Below are positions 33,065 to 42,217 of a stretch of 64,000 bases of DNA, one piece after another. This DNA comes from Canna indica (taxonomy: Eukaryota > Streptophyta > Magnoliopsida > Zingiberales > Cannaceae): NCBI GenBank assembly GCA_034359265.1, contig CP136894.1, forward strand, positions 27,310,501 to 27,374,500, in the 5' to 3' direction. Both the position numbers and the translations under genes were made by a program. The notes below the pieces were generated by a model. That model did not search any database. It had not been told where the DNA came from and was given only the letters and a program-made list of their open reading frames with translations. Position 1 is the stretch's first letter. Each line of letters opens with the position of its first letter.

Positions 33065-33232
33065 ATGTTGCATGAAGATGAGACAACTCACGCCCTCAAC
33101 GATGTCGTCTTCACCATTAACGAGCTCAAGCGGATGGAGTACCTGTAGGCGGCGATCTCGGAGTCGCTGCGGCTCTACTCATCAGTTCCCATCGACTTCA
33201 AGGAAACTCTGGAGGACAACGTCTTCCCCGAC
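33065..33232 (+). pseudogene. Captured P450 fragment 1 (helix K region)
   Basis: Frame from 33065: MLHEDETTHALNDVVFTINE, then LKRMEYL, a TAG stop, AAISESLRLYSSVPIDFKET and LEDNVFPD. ESLR is the ExxR motif of helix K. The sequence resembles CYP86-clan fatty-acid omega-hydroxylases, which act in cutin and suberin formation at the ER membrane. The reading continues directly in fragment 2 at 36411 (DGTMVKKGARVIY) once the solo LTR is removed. One stop and the partial length exclude function. Confidence 0.85.
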
Positions 33233-33233
33233 G

Positions 33234-36200
33234 TGTAATATCCTAGATATTTTATTTATTAGTCTCCATTTATGTTTGTGTTTGTCAGCCTAGCGAGCTA
33301 GTCCGAGGTCAAGCCAAGTCGACTCGTGGTCCGGTACGAGCTTGCGAACTTGGGTAAGTTAAATTATGAATTTTAATTATATAGCTAATTGATTTGATCA
33401 TGTTACATGTGGATGTGGATGTGTTTGTTTCTTGTATTTATTCATGGGGTTAGAGTGAGTTAATTAAGTTTAGCCGGGTTAGCGATTTTGGATTTGGTTC
33501 AAGGCGGATGCGGGTTTGCTAAGAGGGTTTGTGGAATTAGGTTTGAGGAGGGGATTATAAAATCTCTCCCCCCCCCCTTTAGCTTGTGGTTCCCAATTGG
33601 AGCCGCACAAGCCGCGTGGAGAGAGGAGCCGCCCAGCCAAGCCGAGCCGCCCCTCTCCCCTCTTCCTCTTCCTTGGAGCCGCCGCCCTCAAGCCCAGCCG
33701 CCGAGCCATCCTCCTCTCTTCCTCTCTCTCTTCTCTTTCCCTCGGAAGCCAAGCCGTTGGCTTGAGGAGGAGCCGCCGCCCCTCCTTTTCCTCTTCTTGG
33801 AGCCGTCGGCTTGAGGAGAACTGCTGTCCCGTCTTCTCCCTTGGTTGAGCCAAGCCGCCACCTCTTGGAGCCTGATTCGGAGGCTGTCGATCAGGATTTC
33901 TTCTCTAATGTTCCTTCCTATTTTTGGGTGAGTGGTTTTACCCCTCTCTCTTCTCGGGTTTCTTCGAGTTCTTAAATCCGTTCTTGAAGGCAAAGATGTT
34001 TTTAATTTGTTTTACAACAATCTCTCGAATTCTTGCCGTTCTTTTTGTTTGCCGTGCTTGAGGAGGTCCTAAACTCTCCCCTATGGGGCTCGGCAGCCCT
34101 AGGATGATCCTAGGGGTGCTCGGCCAAGGTGGAGATGAGGGTGCCGTCTAGGTGTTTGATAAAATGCTTAAGATAAAGTTTTTGTGTGTTCTTGAGACCT
34201 ATGCCTTAAATCGCTTATCAATTTAGGTTCTTATATGCCAAAGCATGCCATGCAATAAATCTGTGAGCTTTGGAAAGAACTCATGTGTTACAAGTTAAGA
34301 TCTTGATGTTGATGCCATGAGTGATCTTGAGATAAGTTCTTGATAATGATACTTGATTCTTGTTTAAAGAAAATTATTGATGCTTGTTTGCTTTGTTTAA
34401 TGCATAGAATAATTGTTAGATTATCTCAAGATTTGTATTCTATTTTGGTGATAATTAGAGATCTAATTTTTGTAAATTTCGGATTTATTTCCATGTCATG
34501 CTGAAAAATCAAGTTTGATGGAATTTCATGCTGAGATGATTAATCTGTGTTATTTTTGAAATACTTGTTGTGGTGTGTATAGTTTTCTGAACATAGTTGT
34601 GTAACCTATCGTTTTGACCAGAAAATATAATTTGGAAATATAGGACACATTCTGGAGATCAGATTTAGGTTAGATACATCAGTTTCGGGCACAACAGTAA
34701 ACTAAAATAAAACCCTAAAACAAAACCCTAATCTTGGTGACTATAATTTTAATTGCATAATTAAAATGCAAGGGGCAGCATAATTTGTTATGAACCAACA
34801 AATAAATGTTCTGCATGAAATAAAACCTTACGGGTCTAGGAGTTGGGATCGGGCATTGGGCGTTGTGGAGTTTTCCCAATAAGAGACAACCCTAAGACAC
34901 CGTAGGAAGCATTTGACTTAGGTCATGACATGTCATATCTTATTGAATGGCGGAGAGGCTCGGTTAGGAGCCGGATTGCGGGCTAGGCCCGGAAGGTTGG
35001 ATGGCTAATTCCCAACCTGTGTAACAAGTTTGGATGGGCAAATCCCGATTGTTCCTGCGTATCTTATGGAACAAGTTCGGACGGGCAAATCCCGATTGTT
35101 CCCCAAGATTCTCTATTTATAGGAATAAGTTCGGATGGGCGAATCCCGATTATCCCTACGTTATCTTTTGGGACGAGTTCGGATGGGCAAATCCCGATTG
35201 TTCCTATATGGCCTCGTGGAAAAATTCAGACGGGCAAATCCCGATTATTCTTGTGATATCTTAATGGGACAAGTTCGGACGGGCGATTCCCGATTGTTCC
35301 TTCGCATCTCGTGAAGCATTTGACTTAGGTCATGACGTGTCATATCTTATTGAATGGCGGAGAGGCTCGGTTAGGAGCCGGATTGCGGGCTAGGCCCGGA
35401 AGGTTGGATGGCTAATTCCCAACCTGTGTAACAAGTTTGGATGGGCAAATCCCGATTGTTCATGCGTATCTTACGGAACAAGTTCGGACGGGCAAATCCC
35501 GATTGTTCCCCAAGATTCTCTATTTATAGGAATAAGTTCGGATGGGCGAATCCCGATTATCCCTACGTTATCTTTTGGGACGAGTTCGGATGGGCAAATC
35601 CCGATTGTTCCTATATGGCCTCGTGGAAAAATTCAGACGGGCAAATCCCGATTATTCTTGTGATATCTTAATGGGACAAGTTCGGACGGGCCAATCCCGA
35701 TTGCTCCTGAGTTCCTTTATATTAGGATAAGTTCGGATGGGCCAATCCTGATTATCCTAGTATGTTTTGTTGCCTTAGAGCATGGTAGGCTTAGGCCTGT
35801 TGATTTTCACCGTTTGGGTGTTGGCTGCCTTCGGGCAGGTGGTGGCTAGATGGCCTAATAGCTAGTCACTCCCTTGTGACATGTCCTACTTGAGTCAGGA
35901 GTTTTGCTTTATGCTTCTTATCTGTGTTGGTTTTTCGTGGGGGTTGGTAGAATCGCTCACTTCTTCTGAACTCACCCGTTGTCGTTATTTTTGTTTTGCA
36001 GAGCTTGACCGGTGAGGTGGGTTGGAGCACTTGGCGCGGCTGGAGGGCAGAGGAGTTACATTGATCTCATAGCAGTCCTAGTTAGGGGTCGTCGTCGAGT
36101 TTTTGTTAGTTAGTCATACACTTGTGTTTCAGTATTTTGGAGTTGTAGTCCCTTGGGGATATTCATGTCTTTATTTCAGTTTTCATTTGTAAATAAACAG

Positions 36201-36405
36201 TTGAACTTGATTTATTATTTCTGTACTTTATTATTTTGCTAAACTTACTTATAATGAATTCTAGTTAAGTTTTTCATTTGAAATAAAACTCGTTTATTTC
36301 TTTCCGTTATGTGTTTTTGTTGAGTTGACATGTGCATGGTTTAGGCTGTGGGGTGTAGGCAAGTATACCCTGGCCGGTCAAGTGACCCTATGTTGGGGCG
36401 TGACA
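33234..36405 (+). mobile_element. Ty3/gypsy-like solo LTR, 3172 bp, inside the captured P450
   Basis: TGTAATATCC...GGGGCGTGACA flanked by an exact 5-bp duplication CGACG (33229-33233 and 36406-36410). Removing it restores the P450 reading FPD-GTMVKKG. Length and ends fit the long LTRs of Tekay/Del-like gypsy elements. No internal domains are present, so it is a solo LTR. A pyrimidine-rich GCC/CTC block lies at 33560-33870, an A/T-rich middle at 34200-34830, and a tandem duplication at 34906-35705. Short ORFs in the GC-rich block are composition artefacts. Confidence 0.88.
34906..35705 (+). repeat. 407-bp tandem duplication with 50-bp sub-repeats
   Basis: The unit starting GAAGCATTTGACTTAGG at 34906 repeats at 35313, exactly 407 bp on. 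By eye about six bases differ in some 395. Within each unit a shorter module of about 47-55 bp recurs around GGGCAAATCCCGATT, roughly six times, and continues once more to about 35755. Confidence 0.9.
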
Positions 36406-36410
36406 CGACG

Positions 36411-36622
36411 GCACGATGGTGAAGAAGGGAGCGAGGGTCATCTACTCCATATACTCCATGGCGAGGATGGAGTCGATATGGGGGAAGGACTGTCAGGAGT
36501 TCAGGCCAGAGAGGTGGATCAAGGACAACGTGTTCGTGACGGAGAGCCAGTTCAAGTATATGGTGTTCAACGCTGGGTTGCAGTTCTGCATTGGGAAGAA
36601 ATACGCGTACACAAAAAGACAA
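36411..36622 (+). pseudogene. Captured P450 fragment 2 (heme-binding region), copy 1
   Basis: GTMVKKGARVIYSIYSMARM, then WGKDCQEFRPERW and FNAGLQFCIGKKYAY. FxPERW and the heme-binding FxxGxxxCxG are clear; the heme Cys is kept, but the usual Arg two before it is Gln. It continues fragment 1 in the same gene. A hairpin (36628-36658) follows the coding part. Confidence 0.88.
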
Positions 36623-36699
36623 GATTACTTGTCCACATGTGCTTCACACATGGACAAGTCAGAATAGTTAAAAAATTGATTAAAAAATCTTTTTAAAAA

Positions 36700-36895
36700 G
36701 GGAGCGAGCGTCATCTACTCCATTTACTCCATGGCGAGGATGGAGTCGATATGGGGGAAGGATTGTCAGGAGTTCAGGCCAGAGAGGTGGATCAAGGATA
36801 GCGTGTTCGTGATGGAGAGCCAGTTCAAGTATACGGTGTTCAACGTTGGGTCGTAGTTCTGCGTTGGGAAGAAATGCGCGTACGCAAAAAGATAA
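36700..36895 (+). pseudogene. Captured P450 fragment 2, tandem copy
   Basis: A second copy of the heme-region segment starts GGGAGCGAGCG, 273 bp after the first (36427). It reads VIYSIYSMARMESIWGKDCQ-like sequence, FRPERW and FNVGS, a stop, FCVGKKCAY; the stop replaces the Arg/Gln codon before the heme Cys. The following hairpin (36901-36931) is duplicated too. Confidence 0.88.
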
Positions 36896-36989
36896 GATTA
36901 CTTGTTCACGTGTGCTTCACACGTGGACAAGTCAGAATAGTTAAAAGAAATTATTCATTTTTTAAAAAAAAATAATTTTTTAATCCATG

Positions 36990-37243
36990 TATGCAGCCAC
37001 ACGTGGACATCAAAAAGATTTTTTTTAAAAAATAATTTTTTAATCAATTTCGAATAAAAAATTATTTTTTTAATACACGTGTGCATGCCACGTCACATGG
37101 TTAACGGGGTAGCTGACGGAATTTTTGACGGATGGATGCAATTGATACAAATGTGATAGTTGAGGATGCAATTTGGAGAAGTCAAAGTTCATGATATATT
37201 TGAGACAAAGTCCATAGTTCAGGATATATTCAGATAATTACCC
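36990..37243 (-). repeat. Right terminal inverted repeat of the Pack-MULE
   Basis: Inverted match to 32775-33028, ending GGTAATTACCC-type sequence next to the 9-bp duplication. Confidence 0.9.
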
Positions 37244-37252
37244 ATTATCAAG

Positions 37253-37681
37253 GACTAATTTTCTAAATTTAAGATGCCAATTATAATATATCATTCAATA
37301 TCGAATATTAAAGATACATTACCAATTGTGATCAATGTAATGAAATCACATTTCAAACATGAGAATAATTAATTTCGATTTGAAAACTCATTTTCAATTT
37401 CGAAATTAATTTCCAAACTTATCAAGAGAGATATAGTTAGTCAATGGTCATGCAGATTTAATCCGTTGAGTCTTAACCCCAAGCCCAATTCGGTTTGCCC
37501 CATGTCTGCGACCTTGTAGGTTCACTTAAAGTTGGCAGTGGGTTCAAATCACATTTATAATCGATAAGTCATAAGCGGCCTCTAGCAAGACATTATGACT
37601 ATCCAAGTCAAGTGAGTCAGTGATCCGAGCAACCTAACTCACAATATGATACTCTATCCTTTTGTTACGGGATATACAAAT
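37253..37681 (-). repeat. Middle part of the copia-like solo LTR
   Basis: Sequence belonging to the solo LTR at 32241-40280, between the Pack-MULE and the inner solo LTR. No coding potential. Confidence 0.5.
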
Positions 37682-38307
37682 ATTTGTGTTGGCTTAATGT
37701 TTTCAACCTTGGTCTTAATCTCGGTTTTGATGATAACAAACATGGAACTAATGATTTAACTGAGAAATACTTTCAGATTCCATATCGGTCAGCGCACGAT
37801 GTCCTCTATTGAAAATATCGAAGAAATCGAGAAATCGAAAGAACGTTGGTCGACACACTCGGATTCGTCGAGAAGATAGAGTATATGTTTAGGGTGTCTA
37901 GTTTATATTGTAATATCCTCATGATGATGCATAAGAACCCAAAAACCATCCCCGAATCCCAAAACATGAAAACTCGGAAACCGTCCTGAAATAACCTAGG
38001 GAGCTCCTTAGAGGGCTATATGACCTAGATACTTTCTTGACATAAAAAATGGCGGTAATTGTTCCTTGGGTTAAAATTAGATAATGAGGTATTTTTTAGG
38101 AACTTTTGGAAGCCTTTAGCCTACCCATTCTCGACACGAAAGATTAGAAAATTTTTGTTTTCCGAAATTTTGTACTATACCCCAAAAACTAGATTTTGAT
38201 TTTTAAGGATTTTGATTTTTTAGATATTTTTATTGAATCCAAATGAGGGGTAATCCTTATATAACATTTATGTTTTAAAGTTATTAACTTAAAGTTCATA
38301 AATTTTA

Positions 38308-38533
38308 GGGTAAATTACACTGACCTCCCTCTATTTGTCCAAGTTACAATCACCTCCCCTGAGTAATCTTTGAGAAATTTTTTTAGGGGAGGTTTGTGTA
38401 ATATTTTACAAAACTCAGGGGAGGTTTGTGTAATCTTATTTGGTAATAGGGGAGGTTTGTGTAATCTTTTACAAAACTCAGGGGGTTTATAAGATAAAAT
38501 TACAAATAGATGGGAGGTCAGTGTAATTTACCC
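38308..38533. mobile_element. Mutator-type MITE, 226 bp
   Basis: Inverted ends GGGTAAATTACACTGACCTC and its complement. Flanks TAAATTTTA (38299-38307) and TAAATGTTA (38534-38542) are a 9-bp duplication with one change. The related LTR at 60112-60120 has the unfilled site GAAATGTTA. The interior repeats GGGGAGGTTTGTGTAAT three times. Confidence 0.85.
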
Positions 38534-38614
38534 TAAATGTTATATAAGTGGACTTAGCAAAGACGGAACCCAAACGAGCAAAAAAACAAAGCAAAGAAAA
38601 CTGCTCTGCCCAAG

Positions 38615-38935
38615 TTCAGTCAACCGGTTGGTCGACCAAATGGTGTTAAAAAATGGCAATAGCCATTTCGATCGACTGGTTATCGACCAAACAGCGCCAA
38701 GAATTGGCAGTGGCTACTTTGGTCGACCGACCGAGGCCAAAATGGGCAGTGCTTGCGTCGGTCGATCGATCGATCGACCGGATTACGGATGAAAGATCGC
38801 GACTCATTCGGTCGACCCATCAATTGACCGAACAGAATATTTAAGGAGCAGAAAGCCAGCGGTCGCTGGGCGATCGATCGGTCGGTCGATCGACGATCGA
38901 TCGGTCGGTCGATCGACGATCGACCGGCAAGCTAT
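38615..38935 (+). repeat. GGTCGACC / GATCGATC palindrome cluster
   Basis: Many CGGTCGAC, GGTCGATC and CGATCGATCG palindromes. At 38872-38925 a 23-bp unit (GATCGATCGGTCGGTCGATC plus GAC) repeats twice in tandem. Confidence 0.75.
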
Positions 38936-38937
38936 CG

Positions 38938-39009
38938 AACGGCGAAAATGGCTAGTTTTTCGCCCGTTGAGCCAGTTGTTTCATTCCATTTCTTCTTCGA
39001 TCTATAAAT
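38938..39009 (+). promoter_or_regulatory. LTR stem-loop and TATA-like box
   Basis: Arms AACGGCGAAAA and TTTTTCGCCCGTT (38938-38968) pair with one bulge. CTATAAATA follows at 39002-39010. The downstream CTTCATTGAG/TTGTG-rich leader is T-rich. The promoter role is inferred from the position in the LTR. Confidence 0.6.
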
Positions 39010-40285
39010 ACCCAATCCTAAGCCTTCCTTAGACACTTTTGATCACTCCTACACTTCATTGAGCCATCCTTGATCAACTCCAAGCTTTCATTGAGTCTTG
39101 GTGTAGAAGGTGTAAAGCCACTTGTGTAAATGTAGTTTGCTAGGATTAGTTGAGTTGTCCTTATGGTTGAGGTGGGAAAGTGCTCTCGGTAGGAAGGCGG
39201 GATACTTCCGGGTGTGGAAGTGCCTTCGGTTTGAGCGGAGACTTTCTAGTGCAATGTCCTCATTGTAAGGAAACTAATTAATCTAGTAAAACTAGTTTGA
39301 CAATCCTAAGCGGGGTGCTTAGGTAGTGGAGTAGGCATTGGGGCCGAACCACTATAAATACTTGTGTTAGCATTGATAGTTTGTTTGTGTTTATTGCTTC
39401 CGCTTGCTATAAATATCGTGCTTAGGCTAACTAATCAAGAAATGATTAAAATCAAAATTAGGCAAAAAATTAGTTAACACACTATTCACCCAACCCTCTA
39501 GTGTAGGCCATTTCACCTAACAATTTGGATCGAGCATAAGGCCGGCATGGATTAAATCATCCTTATATTGCTCAATTTGATTTCTTGATTCCTGAGTAGG
39601 CTGACTTAACAAATGACATCGATACTCCTATCAATTTATTTGAGCACGATCATGCATTTTCTCGGTCACACTCAATAAGGGGCCCAGATATCTCTCTCAT
39701 ATACGTGAGGGACAAATTCATTCACGACTACACATATTCTTCTGAATTATTTATTCCATGTCTAACTATAGTCCTTATTACCACCCGGTTAAAGATGATG
39801 TTAGACTAGGCCAGAACATAGAATTCCTCATGTATGAATCCATGGTGACATCAGGTCAGAGGACTAACGTATTACTACTGCTATGAGATACTAATGATAT
39901 CAATACATGTAGTATTCTCACGATGGGTCTGTCTGACACAATGTTATCCAACATATGTCTATGATCTGACTTTGATATCATATCCATGACTAGTAAAACA
40001 TGATCATCGTCAGTCAGACTCCATATTAGTCTTCATTCATTATCGTTCTGAGACAATGACCGACTAGGGACTGTTTAGAATAGAATTCTATCTTCCTTAG
40101 GGTTTTACTATCAAGTCTCGTTCTTGATGACTATTAGGGAAAATCAACTATTCAAGGAGTCTATTATCAAGTTAAATGTGCTCACAATAAATAACAAGAT
40201 AAAGCAAGTGTTCCAATTAAAACAAAAGGAAAGTAACAATGTCAATGATTATTCCATTGGCCTAGGACACACTACTAATAGTTAC

Positions 40286-41028
40286 TTACTAGCGCCCGAT
40301 GAATAAAGTTTTCTAACAACAAATCCACTGGAATCTAGAGGTATATGTGGACGACATGGTCGCCTAGGCACCAACCGCCGAAAACCACTACAATGACCTC
40401 ACTAAAATATTTAGCTAGTGCAAATGCTACAACATGAGACTAGATCCGGAAAAGTGTGATTTCAGAGTCCATAGCGGCGAATTCCTCAGGTTCATGCTTA
40501 TGAACCGAGGAATCGAAGCAAACCCTGAGAAATGTTGGGTGTTACAAGAGATGCATAGCTGAAGAAGTGCAGTAGCTCACGGGAAGGATATCTGCGCTGT
40601 GGAGTTTCCTCTCCAAGTTGGCTGACAATGCTACCCCCTTCTTCAAGATCCTTCGAAAGAAGCAAGAATTCCAGTAGAACAAATATTACGAGCAAGCGTT
40701 CGCATAATTCAAAAACTTCCTCACCAGCCCGCTTATCTCGGACAAACCACAGCAAGGGGAAAAACTCTTCCTCTACCTCACAGTCATAAAGACGCCCTCA
40801 ACTTGGTCCGAGAACAAGGAAAAGATCATAAACTGATCTACTTCATCAACAAAGTCCTCCAAGAACTAGAAACAAGATTCGAGACGTTAGAGAAGATCGT
40901 TTTCGCCCTGGTTATCTCGACCAGAAGGTTAAGACTATATTTCCAAAGTCGCCACATCGTGGTACACATTGAGCAGCCAATCAAATAGGTCCTCCAAAAG
41001 ACACTCTGACGCTCAAGTTAGTGGGATT
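40286..41028 (+). pseudogene. Tat-like gypsy RT end and RNase H, broken
   Basis: PMNKVF, then EVYVDDMVA (catalytic YVDD at about 40341-40358), NMRLDPEKCDFRV, MNRGIEANPEK, and the RNase H_2-like KLIYFINKVLQELETRFETL, ALVISTRRLRLYFQ, VVHIEQPIK. Stops (40312, 40367 and others) and frame changes are frequent. Similarity ends near VLQKTL at about 41010-41028; integrase is absent. Confidence 0.85.
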
Positions 41029-42000
41029 CCAAGGTGGAGGTAATGCTAATTGGAATTAGGGCTACTTGAGGCGTCCCGTGTCTATAGTTATTGCAGGTGG
41101 AGGCGATAACGCTGCCTGGTAATCTTGCTAGGGTTGTTGCCCATAATGGGTGGAGGACAATCCCGGGGATGGCGGGTTTGTGATGGTATATCCCTCGTGA
41201 TAAGGAACGACGTAGGTATCCTTGTATGGCCAGGTGGGTCTGATCAAGGAGTGTAGTTTAGGCGGAGCCTCCTGGATGGGGTCGCATGGTTTTGTTTGGA
41301 ATGAATGATAGGGTGCTGTTGGGTCTGGTCGGAGTCTAGTCAGAGTCTACAACCCAATAGTTCTAGTCTAGTCCATAGCCCCTGAGCTTGGTCGGAGTTT
41401 GGAGGACTACGTGTCGAGCTCTTAAGTAGGATTAACTTTTGTCTTCTGGCATCTATGAGGGATTTTTTGAATGCTCTATCAAGTTGCGCTGGGTTGCTTG
41501 GGAGGCCAAGCTAGATATCATTTTGGAGTGGTTGACCATAGGTGGTAAGTAGGTGGCCGTTGAAGCCAGTCTGGATTGTCATGAAATGTATTGCCGCGGA
41601 GGTTGGGTCGGGGAAGATGGCCGTGACGACCAAGACGACGCATTCAACTGTGGATGTCGGGATGGGATGAGTATCCTCATGTCATCTTTAGTTGGTACAC
41701 AACGGCTCTTTGTGTCACCTCGAAGTAGGTCAAATCGGCATATTTTTGCCATGTTATTGATATGCCCTCTAGACTTCCACGCTCAGCATGTCGGTTTAAT
41801 AATGAAAATCTTCTCATTCTGTGTGGCGGTTGCTGGTTGGTTCTTGTCCCCTCATTTTTTTGGGGGGAAGGCATCATGGCGAAAAGTGCCAGCTCGTGTC
41901 ATGGGGGTTTCTAGAGAGCCATCGATCGTTGAGCTGGCTGGTAAAGATTCAACTTCATCTTTGTTGTGGTCCGTCCAATGGAGAAGTTAAGCCCATAAAA
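41029..42000 (-). repeat. LTR-like region of Tat-like copy 1
   Basis: The minus strand contains CCGACCAAGCTCAGGGGCTA, matching the plus-strand LTR at 45707-45725. Bases 41029-41260 match 51765-52000 (TTGCCCATAATGGG / TTGCTCATAATGGG, GTATCCTTGTATGGCC). No gene is seen here. Confidence 0.6.
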
Positions 42001-42217
42001 TGACTTTTATCTTTCTTGCTTGCGAATTTTCCTTGCGTTCCTTGGCCTTCATCTTTAGCAGGCTCCGGTGGTGCTTTTCTCAACTGGTTTCTTTCTTCCT
42101 ATGCTTGCTAGTTCTCATCTGTAAGTATTTTTTAGCCCCAGGCCCCAGTGTCGTTTGTTGTCTTTTGATTTTACTATCCTTCGCAAGAACTGTTTAGCCC
42201 TTTCTTGTCTTTTAGGC

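Larger units (their letters stand above)
32775..37243. mobile_element. Pack-MULE carrying cytochrome P450 fragments
   Basis: Inverted ends of about 250 bp (32775-33028 and 36990-37243) start GGGTAATTACCTGAATATAT and differ at roughly one base in ten. They are flanked by an exact 9-bp duplication ATTATCAAG (32766-32774 and 37244-37252), the Mutator signature. Between the ends lie pieces of one P450 gene and no transposase. A 3172-bp gypsy solo LTR has split the captured P450. Without it the element was about 1.29 kb. This matches the definition of a Pack-MULE: long TIRs with captured host coding DNA. Confidence 0.93.
37687..39522 (+). mobile_element. Copia solo LTR with exact TSD
   Basis: TGTTGGCTTAATG...TTTCACCTAACA, flanked by an exact ATTTG duplication (37682-37686 and 39523-39527). 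It is the same type as the LTR at 4781-9384 (opposite orientation) and the truncated copy at 59497-60420. It carries a MITE (38308-38533), a palindrome cluster (38615-38935), a stem-loop, a TATA-like box at 39002 and the end block CACTATTCACCCAACCCTC. Confidence 0.95.
32241..40280 (-). mobile_element. Copia-like solo LTR, expanded to 8 kb by nested elements
   Basis: TATTGGGTCAGC...ACTACTAATA with flanks ATTAC (32236-32240) and GTTAC (40281-40285), a 5-bp duplication with one change. Taking out the Pack-MULE and the inner solo LTR leaves about 1.72 kb (32241-32774, 37253-37681, 39528-40280). Removing all of it rejoins the gypsy RT motifs in frame (SITY then PMNKVF). The ends are decayed TGTTGG/CCAACA-type termini. 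Orientation (minus) is judged from similarity in layout to the LTR at 52759-55131. No coding sequence belongs to it. Confidence 0.7.
21430..41028 (+). mobile_element. Tat-like Ty3/gypsy element, cut into pieces by nested insertions
   Basis: In order on the plus strand: partial 5' LTR (21430-23307), PBS, gag (about 23700-24357), protease (24830-25320), the protease-RT linker (26110-26355), RT parts (26628-26840, 32095-32240, 40286 on) and RNase H (to about 41028). Joining across the insertions restores the order of conserved RT motifs at each junction, and one duplication copy makes the join at the two nested elements with clear TSDs. Integrase and the 3' LTR are missing: at about 41028 the sequence changes to a minus-strand relative. 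The whole is full of stops. Confidence 0.8.

Noticed and set aside
33479..33993. Pro/Ser/Arg-rich ORFs on both strands
   Set aside because: Low-complexity GCC/CTC block inside a gypsy solo LTR, with no motif.
33065..36895. A functional cytochrome P450 gene
   Set aside because: Only helix-K and heme regions are present, with a stop in fragment 1, a 3.2-kb insertion and a stop in the second heme copy; it lies inside a Pack-MULE.
37540..37575. GGGTTCAAATC resembling a tRNA T-arm
   Set aside because: No acceptor, D or anticodon arm can be placed upstream.
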